64,000 bases of DNA from Halorussus vallis (GCF_024138165.1 NZ_CP100001.1:434001-498000), one strand, 5' to 3'. Positions 33,678 to 42,200 are shown, counted from the first letter of the stretch. Numbers and translations are program-made. Notes: generated from the sequence alone by a model not told the origin.

Positions 33678-34526
33678 TCAGAACAGCCCCGTCACGAACC
33701 CAACGCCCATCAGCACCAGCACGGCGGCCGAGAACGCCGGGAGGTAGTCGGTGTAGCGCTCCACGCGCTCCTCGTAGCGCTCGTACCCCGCGATGAGCAA
33801 GAGCGTGAGTGCGACGATGCTCGCGACGACGGTGACCGCGTAGGTGGTCATCAGCGACAGGCAGTGCTCGGACCCGGCGCACATGGCGATGATCTCGAAC
33901 TCCTCCTCGTGGGCGAACCCGAGGACGAACGCGAACCCCGCGATACCCCAGAGGCCGCGTTCGGCCGCGTCGTCGGCCGACCCGTGGCTGTGGCCGCCGA
34001 CGAATGGGAGGGCCAGTTTCATTTTTCCGAGGAGGCCGTCGCTTTCGTCGTGGTGGTGATGGTCGTGGTGTTCGTCGTGGCCGTGGTGGTCGTGGCCGTC
34101 GTCCTCCGTGTGTTCGTGGCTGTGGCCGTGCGTGTGGTGTTCGTCGTGGCCGTGTCCGTGCTCGTGCCCGCCGTGGTCGTGGTCGTGCCCGTGGACGTAC
34201 TCTCGCACGCCGAGCAGTATCAGCAGGACCCCCGCGGCGATTCCCACCGGGCCGCCGATTTCGAACCCCGCGACCGACAGCGGTTCGTTGATTCGCGCGA
34301 GTTCGAAGTACCGCTTGAAGAAGAAGAACGCGACCACCATCGCGATGCTGCTGACGAGGTGGCCGACCCCGAGCAGGAAGCTGGCGGCGAAGCCCGAGAG
34401 CCACTTGTTCGACCGGTCGAGCGCGTAGCTGGCAGCGACCGGCCAGCCGTGGCCCGGTTCGACGCCGTGGACGAGTCCGAGCACGACCGCCCCGGCGAAC
34501 AACCCGACCGCGTCGCTTGGTATCAT
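33678..34526 (-). CDS. NicO/RcnA-type nickel-cobalt transporter
   Basis: 282 residues from ATG at 34526, six to seven membrane helices. The TM1 motif HGVEPGHGWPVA carries the histidines expected of NicO transporters. A long cytoplasmic loop (about residues 110-160) has more than 25 His alternating with Asp/Glu (HDHDHGGHEHGHGHDEHH), a typical metal-binding loop. A second motif, GFAHEEEFEII, is near TM5. NicO/RcnA proteins export or import Ni2+ or Co2+; direction is not given by sequence. The adjacent NikR gene and a NikR-like dyad in the promoter argue for nickel. Confidence 0.9.
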   Translation of the reverse strand: MIPSDAVGLFAGAVVLGLVHGVEPGHGWPVAASYALDRSNKWLSGFAASFLLGVGHLVSSIAMVVAFFFFKRYFELARINEPLSVAGFEIGGPVGIAAGVLLILLGVREYVHGHDHDHGGHEHGHGHDEHHTHGHSHEHTEDDGHDHHGHDEHHDHHHHDESDGLLGKMKLALPFVGGHSHGSADDAAERGLWGIAGFAFVLGFAHEEEFEIIAMCAGSEHCLSLMTTYAVTVVASIVALTLLLIAGYERYEERVERYTDYLPAFSAAVLVLMGVGFVTGLF

Positions 34527-34534
34527 CCGTGGTC

Positions 34535-34555
34535 GTCCTCCGATTGTCGGAGGAC
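34535..34555 (-). promoter_or_regulatory. 9-bp inverted repeat near the nickel transporter start
   Basis: GTCCTCCGA (34535-34543) and TCGGAGGAC (34547-34555) with a 3-base spacer lie between a TATA-like TTTAGG and the ATG at 34526. It may be an operator or a leader hairpin that hides the start. Confidence 0.45.
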
Positions 34556-34568
34556 ACCTAAACGGGTT

Positions 34569-34599
34569 GTTATTACCGATTTCGAGGTCGCGTAATAAC
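34569..34599. promoter_or_regulatory. Candidate NikR operator
   Basis: GTTATTAC (34569-34576) and GTAATAAC (34592-34599) form an 8-bp dyad with a 15-bp spacer. NikR sites in other prokaryotes are 6-8 bp dyads spaced 11-16 bp. It lies between the divergent nickel transporter and HTH-10 genes, with a NikR gene 1.1 kb away. Confidence 0.6.
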
Positions 34600-34673
34600 G
34601 ACCGCCCAGCCGTCGGGTGCACCTTGCGTCTCCACCGCGAGGTTATTCCGCGTCGAACGTCAAGGAGCGAGAC

Positions 34674-35333
34674 GTGAGTCTGATCGCGGAGTTCACCGTC
34701 GAGGCCGACGATTTTGCATTGAGCGACGCGCTGACGGCCGCACCCGAGATGGTGGTCGAGGTCGAGGAGGTCGTCGCGACCCAGGAGGATAGGGTCATGC
34801 CGTACTTCTGGGTCAGCGGCGGCGACCAGTCGGCGTTCGAGGCCGCGCTGAACGACGACGTGTCCGTCCGGAACGTCACGCAGGTCGACGAACTCGAAAA
34901 CGCCGTGCTCTACCGCGCCGAGTGGACCGAGAACATCCAGACGGTCGTCTACGCCTACGTGACCATCGGCGCGACGATCCTCCAGGCGACCGGGCAGGAC
35001 GACCGGTGGGAACTGAAGATGCGCTTCGACGACCACGACAAACTCGCCGACTTTCGGGAGTACTGCGACGACAACGACGTCTCCTTCGAACTCGTCCGTC
35101 TCTCCGAACAGGACCAACCGATGGCGAGCACCCAGTACGGACTGACGCCGAAACAGCGCGAGACGCTCGTGGCCGCGCGCGACGCGGGCTACTACAGCGT
35201 CCCGCAGAAGGTCACCATGCGCGAACTCGCGGAGGACCTCGGCGTCTCCCAGCAGGCGCTCTCGAAGCGGTTGCACCACGGCCACCACAACCTCGTCACC
35301 AGCACGCTGAGCGTCGGCCAACCCGACGAGTGA
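34674..35333 (+). CDS. HTH-10 (bacterioopsin-activator-type) regulator
   Basis: 219 residues from GTG at 34674, preceded by GGAG. The N-terminus (SLIAEFTVEADDFALSDALTAAPEM) and beta-rich sensor domain of about 150 residues are typical for haloarchaeal HTH-10 regulators. The C-terminal HTH is QYGLTPKQRETLVAARDAGYYSVPQKVTMRELAEDLGVSQQALSKRL in pieces. Divergent from the nickel transporter and upstream of nikR, so it may tie the nickel locus to another signal. Ligand unknown. Confidence 0.9.
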   Translation: MSLIAEFTVEADDFALSDALTAAPEMVVEVEEVVATQEDRVMPYFWVSGGDQSAFEAALNDDVSVRNVTQVDELENAVLYRAEWTENIQTVVYAYVTIGATILQATGQDDRWELKMRFDDHDKLADFREYCDDNDVSFELVRLSEQDQPMASTQYGLTPKQRETLVAARDAGYYSVPQKVTMRELAEDLGVSQQALSKRLHHGHHNLVTSTLSVGQPDE

Positions 35334-35403
35334 CGACCGCTCCGCCCGCCAGTGGAATATACAACCCTACGACTCATACCCGACAAGCGACTATCCTCCG
35401 ATA

Positions 35404-35657
35404 ATGGCAACAGGTACGCAGACTGCCGGAGTCGCCGACGCAGTATTCGACGCCCTCTCGCACTCGCGCCGCCGACACGTCCTCGGCCGTCTCGAAGCGG
35501 CGGACGTCCCGATGGCGGTGGCCGACCTGGCCGTGTCCTCTCCTCTCCTCTCCTCTCCTCTCCTCTCCTCTCCTCTCCCCCGTCCCGCGCTTCGACGCCA
35601 CCCCGACGCCGTCCGAACCCGCAACAGCCATCCCCCGGCGCGGACAACCACGGGGAC
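35404..35657 (+). pseudogene. Truncated DUF7344-type HTH gene broken by a pentanucleotide tract
   Basis: ATG at 35404 encodes 44 residues (SRRRHVLGRLEAADVPMAVADLAV at the end) matching the first part of DUF7344 winged-helix proteins. At codon 45 the frame enters a TCCTC tract and then reads low-complexity sequence out of frame with nikR, staying open to 36021. The rest of the HTH domain is absent. A TATA element (AATATACA, about 35354-35361) precedes it and is the only visible promoter for nikR. Losing one repeat unit or gaining two would fuse the 44 residues in frame with NikR. Confidence 0.65.
35536..35580 (+). repeat. TCCTC pentanucleotide tract, eight perfect units plus one
   Basis: Eight perfect TCCTC units span 35536-35575, followed by TCCCC. 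The tract starts exactly at codon 45 of the upstream HTH frame. Five-base units shift the frame with each gain or loss, as in bacterial phase-variable contingency loci. The pyrimidine tract could also form non-B DNA. It lies 78 bases upstream of the nikR ATG. Confidence 0.9.
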
Positions 35658-36047
35658 ATGCGAACGAGCCTCAACGTCCCCGAGGACGTGCTCGCAGAGT
35701 TCGACGCCACGTGGCAGGCAGAGGGTCTGGACTCCCGGTCGCGGGCGGTCCGGGAGGCGATGGCCGAGTACGTCGAGTCCCACGCCGAACTCGAATCCGC
35801 CGCGGGCGAGGTGGTCGCGGTGCTGGCCTACGACTACGAACACGACGCCGTCATCGGCGACCTCCACCACGTCCAGCACGACTTCGAGGACGTCATCACG
35901 GCGACCAGCCACGTCCACCGCGGCGAGTGGTGCCTGGAGACGGCCTTCTGTCAGGGGCCGGCCGAGGAAGTCAGAGAACTGGTGTACCGCCTTCGGGACT
36001 TCGACGCGGTGGCCCGGGTGACCGTGATGGTGCTGGGGGCCGACTGA
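35658..36047 (+). CDS. nikR: NikR nickel-responsive regulator
   Basis: 129 residues. Residues 1-45 are a ribbon-helix-helix DNA-binding domain (RTSLNVPEDVLAEFDATW, SRSRAVREAMAEYVE). The C-terminal ACT-like domain has the nickel ligands His74, His85, His87 and Cys92. The His-Cys loop is one residue shorter (HVHRGEWC) than the E. coli arrangement, which may affect metal choice. NikR binds DNA as a dimer of dimers when nickel is present. It sits in a nickel locus but behind a repeat-disrupted HTH frame with no promoter of its own, so its expression may depend on repeat length. Confidence 0.92.
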   Translation: MRTSLNVPEDVLAEFDATWQAEGLDSRSRAVREAMAEYVESHAELESAAGEVVAVLAYDYEHDAVIGDLHHVQHDFEDVITATSHVHRGEWCLETAFCQGPAEEVRELVYRLRDFDAVARVTVMVLGAD

Positions 36048-36066
36048 CGACTCGCCGCGCCGACCG

Positions 36067-37581
36067 CTACGTCTCCCGAATCAACGCCACGAACGACAAC
36101 ACCGCCAGCAGCACCAGCGCCAGCGCCAGTCGCGCCCGCCACGCCGGCACCGACGTGGTTATCGGTCCGAGGACGTAGGCGCTGGCGGCCGCGAGCGCCA
36201 CGCCGACGCCCGCGACCAGTAGACCGCCGACGGCGTGGGCGACCTCGCCGGTTCGGGTTTCGGCGAACCGGCCGACCTGGGTCCCCAGTTCGGACGCGTT
36301 CGACCCGAGGTCGTGGACGACCAGCGCCCCGGCGACACCGGCGAACACAGCGAGCGGCGCGGCCCCCAGTTCGGCGGCGGCGATCGACCCGGCGAGCAGG
36401 AGGCCGGCCGAGAGCGCGAACCCGCCCGCGGTGTCGGTCGTGACGAACGGTTCGACGAACGCGAAGCCGAACTCCCGGAGCGCGGCCGCCGCCAGCAGCG
36501 TCAGCGCCACCGAGCCCAGCAGCGTCCCCACGACGCCGAACAGCGCGATCTCTTCCTTCCAGACCGTCTCGGCGGCCGCGGCGACGAAGGCGTCGCCGAG
36601 CGGCGACGCCGCCAGCAGCGCGGTCGCGGCGACCGTCACCAGGCCGCCCGCCGCGAACGCGAGCGACCGCGGGGGATTCGTCCCGGCCCAGCTCACGAAC
36701 GTCAACTGGATTGCGCGACCGACCAGGACGACCAACAGGAAGCCCGCGACCGCCGCCAGCGGCAGGTGGAGGACGCCCGAGCGCAACAACAGCGCCACGG
36801 CGTCGCCGAAGGCAGACATCGACGCGAGCAGGCCCGCGAACCACCGCGGTCCCCCGCCCGTGAGCGCGAACAGCAGTTGCCCGCCGAGGAACGCCCAGTA
36901 CGTGCGGGGCACGTCTTCGAGTCGGAAGTCGACGTAGCCGAGTATCGACGCCCGCACGTCGCGGTCGGCGGGGAGCCAGCGGTCGAGCACCGGCACCGCC
37001 CAGTAGAGGAGTTCGGCGACCGCGAGCACCTCGACCTGGAGCGCGATGAGGCGCGCGAGGTCGTGGGCGGTGGCGACGGCGACCAGTCCGTCCGCCGTCA
37101 CGCGGGCGGTGCCGACGAACACGTCGGCGTGGAGACAGACCGCGAGGACGGACGCGACCCCGAGCACGGTCGCCGAGCGCCAGGTCGCCCTGGCGACCGG
37201 CCACGCCAGGTCGTCGTCGAAGTCGACCACGGCGTTGACGATGGCGGCGGTCGCCGCCAGTCCCACGACGAACGCGAGGTAGCGTCCGAACAGCGCGGCG
37301 GCCGCGAACGCGACGGTGCCGAGGACGACGCCGACGCTGCCGGCCGCCCGGCGGTCGTTCGTCTCGATCGTCAGCGCCCGGACGCCGAGCGCCACCGCGA
37401 CCGCGCCGGCGAGGGTGGCGACGACGCCGAGGGCGTCGCCGGCGGCGACGCCCAGCGCGAGCGCGGCCGCCACCGCGACGGTCGCCGCGAGCGTCGCGCT
37501 GAACCGCGTCGCGCCCCGCTCGAACTCGCCTTCGTTCTCGGTTCTGCTCGTGCCGTCGGCGTCGAATCCGTTCGTCGTCAT
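36067..37581 (-). CDS. Polytopic membrane protein, second cluster (DUF7519-like)
   Basis: 504 residues, about 12-14 membrane helices. Last gene of the second cluster and paralogue of the protein at 29157. It shares position, topology and a late conserved segment (VHDLGSNASELGTQVGRFAETRTGEVAH) close to VWDTGEFAATMGREVGRVAPTRRVELLH in pattern. The N-terminus MTTNGFDADGTSRTENEG is polar. Its ATG overlaps the DUF58 stop by 4 bases. Function unknown. Confidence 0.82.
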   Translation of the reverse strand: MTTNGFDADGTSRTENEGEFERGATRFSATLAATVAVAAALALGVAAGDALGVVATLAGAVAVALGVRALTIETNDRRAAGSVGVVLGTVAFAAAALFGRYLAFVVGLAATAAIVNAVVDFDDDLAWPVARATWRSATVLGVASVLAVCLHADVFVGTARVTADGLVAVATAHDLARLIALQVEVLAVAELLYWAVPVLDRWLPADRDVRASILGYVDFRLEDVPRTYWAFLGGQLLFALTGGGPRWFAGLLASMSAFGDAVALLLRSGVLHLPLAAVAGFLLVVLVGRAIQLTFVSWAGTNPPRSLAFAAGGLVTVAATALLAASPLGDAFVAAAAETVWKEEIALFGVVGTLLGSVALTLLAAAALREFGFAFVEPFVTTDTAGGFALSAGLLLAGSIAAAELGAAPLAVFAGVAGALVVHDLGSNASELGTQVGRFAETRTGEVAHAVGGLLVAGVGVALAAASAYVLGPITTSVPAWRARLALALVLLAVLSFVALIRET

Positions 37582-38990
37582 CGTGACCTCCTTGCCGCCG
37601 CGGCCGCGTCGACGGCCGCCCGGATGGGTTCGTCGGGCGACCAGTCTATCACCTCGACGCCGCCGCCCCGGACCTCGGCGAGGCGGTCGGCGCGCTCGAT
37701 TCCCTCGACGGTGCCGCCGGGCGTTCCCGTGCCGGTGACGTCCGGGCTCACGACCGTGACCGGGTGGCCGTAGGCCGCGAACCGCCGGACGAGTTCGACC
37801 GCCATCTCGTCGAGCATCGGCGAGAGGAACAGCACCTGGGCCGCGTCGGGCAGGCGCTTGCGGAGCGTGTCGAAGCGCGACTCGGTCGCGCGGTTGCGCC
37901 GGCGGTCGCTGAACAGGTTCGTCGCGCCCTCGGGCGCGCCGGGGGCCGCTTCGAGCGCGGCCCTGATGCGGGCGGCCTGTTCGTCGCCGCCGGCGGGTGC
38001 GAGGTACTCCTCGGGCGGGCCGAATATCGAGAGGCCGACCCGGTTGTTCCGCCCCAGCAGCGCGTCGGCGAGGCGCTCGGCGGCGTATCCGCCGAGTTCC
38101 ACCGCGTCGGGTTCACCCTCGCGCCGGGCGACGTGGGAGGGCGCGCGCACGTCCACGACGACGACCACCGTCGCGGCCCGAGTTTCGCGGAATTCGACGG
38201 TCGTGAGTTCGCGGGTCCGGGCGTAGCGCTTCCAGTCGACCCGCGAGAGCGGGTCGCCTGGCTGGTACCCCCGAGTGGCGTAGAACTCCACGCCCTCGCC
38301 GCCCGAGTCGGTCGTGACGTGGCCCGGGTACGCTGAGGTCCGGGCGGGCAGGGGGACCTCGTCGGCGTGCGTCTCGCAGGTCACGGTCGCGTCGAGGGAA
38401 ACCGCCTCGCGGCGCTCGACCGACCCGCTGACGTTGCGCGCTATCAGCGTCGTCTCGCCGAACTCGTGGGTTCCCCGGCGCGCCCGCAGGGTGTAGGTGT
38501 ACGTCTCGCTCTCGCCGGGTCGGAGTCCCGTACAGTGGCGGGGCGACCCCGAGGCGACCGCGAGACGCTCGGGGACGCCGTCGACCACCCGGAGGTCGGC
38601 GAGCGACCGGTCGCCCTCGTTGGTCACGGTCACCGCCACCTCGAACTCGTCGCTCGGCGCGGGCGAGCGGTCGGCGACGGCGCGCTCGACCGACACGTCG
38701 AGGTCCGGCGGTCGCGCCCCGTAACGGTAGGCGGCGTAGCAGAACCCGACGACCGCCGCGAGGAACACCGCGGCGTTCTCCAGCAGGATGCCCGCGGCGC
38801 CACAGAGCAGCGCGACGGTGAGGCCGGCGTCCCAGCGCGGTCCCGCGTCGAGGACGTCCGAGAGCGAGTCGTCGGTCCGGCGGCGGCGGTCGGCCGCACC
38901 CCTGCTCGACGCGGTTTCGCGGAAGACGACGAGGTAGAGCGCCGCGACGAGCAGGCCGCCGAGGAGGGCGGCGGTCGTCTGTTCGTTCAT
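37578..38990 (-). CDS. DUF58 protein (second copy)
   Basis: 470 residues. Two TM helices (ALLGGLLVAALYLVVF, AAVFLAAVVGFCYAA), a DUF11-like beta domain, the DUF58 signature YQPGDPLSRVDWKRYARTREL, then a VWA-like domain (ATVVVVVDVRAPSH; VLFLSPMLDEMAVELVRRF). It shares the framework of the first copy but lacks its acidic insert. The start overlaps the upstream gene by ATGA. As with the first copy, no MoxR ATPase gene is beside it. Confidence 0.9.
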   Translation of the reverse strand: MNEQTTAALLGGLLVAALYLVVFRETASSRGAADRRRRTDDSLSDVLDAGPRWDAGLTVALLCGAAGILLENAAVFLAAVVGFCYAAYRYGARPPDLDVSVERAVADRSPAPSDEFEVAVTVTNEGDRSLADLRVVDGVPERLAVASGSPRHCTGLRPGESETYTYTLRARRGTHEFGETTLIARNVSGSVERREAVSLDATVTCETHADEVPLPARTSAYPGHVTTDSGGEGVEFYATRGYQPGDPLSRVDWKRYARTRELTTVEFRETRAATVVVVVDVRAPSHVARREGEPDAVELGGYAAERLADALLGRNNRVGLSIFGPPEEYLAPAGGDEQAARIRAALEAAPGAPEGATNLFSDRRRNRATESRFDTLRKRLPDAAQVLFLSPMLDEMAVELVRRFAAYGHPVTVVSPDVTGTGTPGGTVEGIERADRLAEVRGGGVEVIDWSPDEPIRAAVDAAAAARRSR

Positions 38991-39931
38991 CGGTGGCCCT
39001 CCAGTTCGTCGGCCGTGTAGTGCGGGACGGCGGTCGGACTGCCGTCCGCTTCGGCGGGGACGGTTTTCGCGCGCTCTGCCTCGGCATCTCCCTCCGAGTC
39101 GGTATCGGCCGCCGCGTCGGCGTCGGCCGCTGCACCGACGTCGGTTTCGGCGTCAGCGTCGGTTTCGACGCCGGCGCGGCGGTCCTCGCGCGCTCGCTGT
39201 CCGGACGTCTCGCCCTTCGCAATCGTCGGGTCGGACTCGTCGGCGCCGTCCAGGCCGGCCGCGTCGGCGAGCGAGCGCGGCGAGTCGCCGCGCTCGCTCG
39301 CGCCCGCCGTCGCGGGGGTCGGGTCGGTCGACGTCAGCACCTCGATTTCGGCGACCGCGCGCCGCGCCCGGCGCTCGTAGGCCTCGCCGCTGGCCCAGTC
39401 GCGGACCCGGGTTCGAAGCGGGAGGAGCGACGGACTCCTCGCGAGGAACGCGGCCGCCCGGGGGTCGTCGGTCCACGACCCGTCGTCGATTCTCCCGCGG
39501 GCGACCTGACGGCTGCAGTTCTCGGCGTCGGCCAGGACCGTCACCGCGGTTCGACGAATCCGTTTCCAGGCGCGCTGGCGCACGCCCTGCTCGTCGTCCT
39601 CGCCGTCGAGGACCGCGTCCACCGCGGTGCCCGTCGTCCGCTGTTCGTCGTAGTGGGCGCGCTCGGGGGTCGTCGCGGGCGTCCACAGTCCCGCGTCCTC
39701 GGAGCCCTCGCCCACGGTCCGCTTGAGCGACCAGAGGCCGAGTAGTCCCGCGAGGCCGCCGAACAGCAGGACCGTCCCCGGTCCCGCGAAACCGGCCGCC
39801 GGTCGGAGGACGGCCGCGACGGTCGGCGAGAGCGCGACGCCCAGCGCGAGGACGAGCGCGGTCGATCCGACGAGCGCGAGATTCCGGTCGGTCAGCAGGC
39901 CGCGGACCGTCTCGAGGAGGACGCGAATCAT
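38987..39931 (-). CDS. DUF7269-like protein (second copy)
   Basis: 314 residues. TM helices near 20-38 and 42-62, then the family core CSRQVARGRIDDGSWTDDPRAAAFLAR, matching the shorter first copy. The C-terminal 110 residues are an acidic low-complexity extension (DADAETDVGAAADADAAADT) missing from the paralogue, and within it lies a 16-bp perfect DNA hairpin (39267-39301). Overlaps its neighbours on both sides by 4 bases. Function unknown. Confidence 0.82.
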   Translation of the reverse strand: MIRVLLETVRGLLTDRNLALVGSTALVLALGVALSPTVAAVLRPAAGFAGPGTVLLFGGLAGLLGLWSLKRTVGEGSEDAGLWTPATTPERAHYDEQRTTGTAVDAVLDGEDDEQGVRQRAWKRIRRTAVTVLADAENCSRQVARGRIDDGSWTDDPRAAAFLARSPSLLPLRTRVRDWASGEAYERRARRAVAEIEVLTSTDPTPATAGASERGDSPRSLADAAGLDGADESDPTIAKGETSGQRAREDRRAGVETDADAETDVGAAADADAAADTDSEGDAEAERAKTVPAEADGSPTAVPHYTADELEGHR

Positions 39932-40989
39932 TCGTCGCCCTCCCAGTAGCGCCGGAGGCGGTCGAGCGCCGACCGCGCGACCGATGTGCGGTCGTCGCGG
40001 GGTTTCCCGCCGTAGCGGACCTCCTCGAACGCCCGGGTCAACTGTCGGACCGCGTCGTCGGGATAGCCCCGCTCGACGGCCGCGCGGGCGATTTCGCCCG
40101 GGGTGCGCGACCGGCGGCGACGGCCGGGGACGCGGTCGGCCAGCGTCTCCCAGGCCTCCTCGACGGAGGGCGGGGCGGGTTCGGTCGGGTCGGCGTCGGC
40201 GCTCGACCCGCCGCCGCCCGAACTCCGGCGGGAGTTCGACTTCCCGCCGAAACTCGGCACGCTCAGGTTGTTCGTGACCCCCGAGAGCAGGCCCGGTCCG
40301 GACCCGAGTCCCGAGAGCGCGCGCGGCACGGCGACGAACGCCGCGCCGAGACCGCCGAAGCCGAAGCGGGCGGTCCGACCGAGCGCGGTGCCCAGGCCGC
40401 CGACGACCATCGAGAGGCCGCCGCCGACCTCGCGGAGGAGGGTGCCGGCGTCGTCGAGCAACTGCGGCGCGGCCGACGAGAAGCCGACGACGAGCGTCAT
40501 CGTGCGCTCGGGGAGGCCGCCGACCAGTTTCCCGATGGGCGTCCCCCGGACCGTGATGGTGAACGGGAGCGCGCCGGCCGCCGCCGCGACCGAGAGCATC
40601 CCCGTGCCGAAGCCGAGGCCGGCGATGACGACGGCGGCGAACAGTCCGAGGACCGCGAACGCGGCGCCCGACGCGTCTCCGCCGCCATCGTCTCCGTCGC
40701 TCGCGGCGGTCGTCGCGGTGGTCGTTTCGGTTTCCCGGGCGGTCGTCGTCTCCGTCGTCGTGCCGTCCGTCGTCTCCTGCGTCGTCCGTGTCGAAGTCGG
40801 GACCGGTCGGTCGGGGCCGTCGAACCCGGCTCCCGAACCGGCGGTACCGCCGGGCGCGCCGGCTCCCCGGTCGCTCCAGAACCCGGCGGGGTAGGTTCCG
40901 AAGCCGCTCGCGGGGAGCAGCGACGCGGCCAGCAGTACTGCGAGGACGCAGAGGGCGGCGAGGGCGGCGTGGCGGCGATTGTGTCCCAC
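39928..40989 (-). CDS. DUF4129 membrane protein lacking the transglutaminase domain
   Basis: 353 residues from GTG at 40989. A signal/TM helix (ALCVLAVLLAASLLPASG), a Thr-rich linker (TTQETTDGTTTETTT), a hydrophobic centre and a C-terminal DUF4129 domain (SRTPGEIARAAVERGYPDDAVRQLTRAFEEVRYG). It holds the place of the transglutaminase protein in the first operon but has lost, or never had, that domain. Heads the second operon from a shared bidirectional TATA region. Confidence 0.85.
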   Translation of the reverse strand: MGHNRRHAALAALCVLAVLLAASLLPASGFGTYPAGFWSDRGAGAPGGTAGSGAGFDGPDRPVPTSTRTTQETTDGTTTETTTARETETTTATTAASDGDDGGGDASGAAFAVLGLFAAVVIAGLGFGTGMLSVAAAAGALPFTITVRGTPIGKLVGGLPERTMTLVVGFSSAAPQLLDDAGTLLREVGGGLSMVVGGLGTALGRTARFGFGGLGAAFVAVPRALSGLGSGPGLLSGVTNNLSVPSFGGKSNSRRSSGGGGSSADADPTEPAPPSVEEAWETLADRVPGRRRRSRTPGEIARAAVERGYPDDAVRQLTRAFEEVRYGGKPRDDRTSVARSALDRLRRYWEGDE

Positions 40990-41014
40990 GTCAAGAAACC
41001 GTAATCCTTTCAGT

Positions 41015-41025
41015 CAAATATATTT
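41015..41025. promoter_or_regulatory. Shared divergent TATA region
   Basis: AAATATATTT is symmetrical and lies 26-36 bases upstream of the GTG at 40989 (leftward) and 50-60 bases upstream of the ATG at 41075 (rightward). It could serve both genes. Confidence 0.5.
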
Positions 41026-41074
41026 TCCCTCTCCGCCAAGGTGTAGACGACCGGTCCCCGACACGACCTCCACG

Positions 41075-42157
41075 ATGATACGAGATACAGACCTCACCGC
41101 TCGCATCGCCGCGACGCTCGCGGTCGTGCTCGCGCTCGACGCCCTGCTCGTCGGCGTCGTCGCGTCACTGCTCCGACCGTGGCTCGCGCCGCTCGCGCCC
41201 GGCGCGCTCGCACCGACCGCGTCCGGCACGCCCGGAATCGGCTGGTTCGCCCTCGTCGGCGCGGTCACGCTCGCCCTCGCGTGGGCGCAACTGCGCTACA
41301 CCCGCCGCGAGACGCTGGCCGAGACCGACGCCCGGCCCGCCGACGCCGCCGAGTACTCCGACCTCCACGCCCGCCTCTCACGCCTCGCCCAGGCGGCCGA
41401 CCTCGCGAAACCCGACCTCGCGGTGGTCGAGACCGACCGCGCCAACTGCTTCACCGTCGGCGGCGTCCGGGACGCGACGGTGGTCGTCTCGACGGGCCTG
41501 CTCGACGCGCTGGACGGCGAGGAACTCGACGCGGTCCTCGCCCATGAACTCGCGCACGTCAAGAACCGCGACGCCACGGTACTGACCCTCGCGACCTTCC
41601 TCCCGGCGCTGGCCAGCGACGACTACTCGGTGCTCTCGCTCGGGAGCGCCCGGCCGCTCCTCGTCGGCCTCGCGGCCGTCGTCGGCTACGGCGTCAGCAC
41701 CGCGCTCGCGGGCGTCGCGCCGTTCAGCCCCGCGTCGTTCGTCGCGTTCGGCGGATTCGTGGCGTTCACTGTCCTGTTCGGCGGGGTCGCCGTCGGCGCG
41801 CTGGCGACCCCGGTCGTCTACCTGAGCGCCCGTCTCTCGCGCGACCGGGAGTTCGTCGCCGACCGCGCGGGCGCGCTGTTGGCGGGGTCGCCCGCGGCGA
41901 TGGCCGGCGCGCTCGAAACGCTCGACGCCGGGGCGCCCCCGACGCCGGCCGCCGACGCGCGCGTCGGCGGCGTCCGCGAACTCTGCTTCCTCCCACACGG
42001 ACTGGCCGGCGGCGAGGCCGAAGCCGAGGACGCGGCGCCGCCGGGCGCGACCGTCCCGCTGGCCGTCGAAACTCACCCGCCGACAGAGGAGCGCATCGCC
42101 CGCCTGCGGGAACTCGAAGCCGACGACCGCGCCCGCCGCGACCGCGCCGCCGCCTGA
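41075..42157 (+). CDS. HtpX-like M48 zinc metalloprotease
   Basis: 360 residues from ATG at 41075. Two N-terminal TM helices, then the zinc site HELAH (His157, Glu158, His161) preceded by LDGEELDAVLA, and a later EFVADRAGAL with the third ligand Glu. Two more TM helices flank the middle. HtpX-type proteases degrade damaged membrane proteins. The divergent position beside the second DUF58/DUF4129 operon may be functional or coincidental. Confidence 0.92.
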   Translation: MIRDTDLTARIAATLAVVLALDALLVGVVASLLRPWLAPLAPGALAPTASGTPGIGWFALVGAVTLALAWAQLRYTRRETLAETDARPADAAEYSDLHARLSRLAQAADLAKPDLAVVETDRANCFTVGGVRDATVVVSTGLLDALDGEELDAVLAHELAHVKNRDATVLTLATFLPALASDDYSVLSLGSARPLLVGLAAVVGYGVSTALAGVAPFSPASFVAFGGFVAFTVLFGGVAVGALATPVVYLSARLSRDREFVADRAGALLAGSPAAMAGALETLDAGAPPTPAADARVGGVRELCFLPHGLAGGEAEAEDAAPPGATVPLAVETHPPTEERIARLRELEADDRARRDRAAA

Positions 42158-42200
42158 GGCGGTCGCGGTCGCTGGCGGCCCGGTCCGCCCGTCTACCGCC

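Noticed and set aside
34535-34555. Intrinsic terminator
   Set aside because: It lies upstream of the transporter start, between TATA and ATG, so a regulatory dyad is more likely.
35391-35918. Leftward frames with GEERRGEERR repeats
   Set aside because: They are translations of the complementary pentanucleotide tract; no family resemblance.
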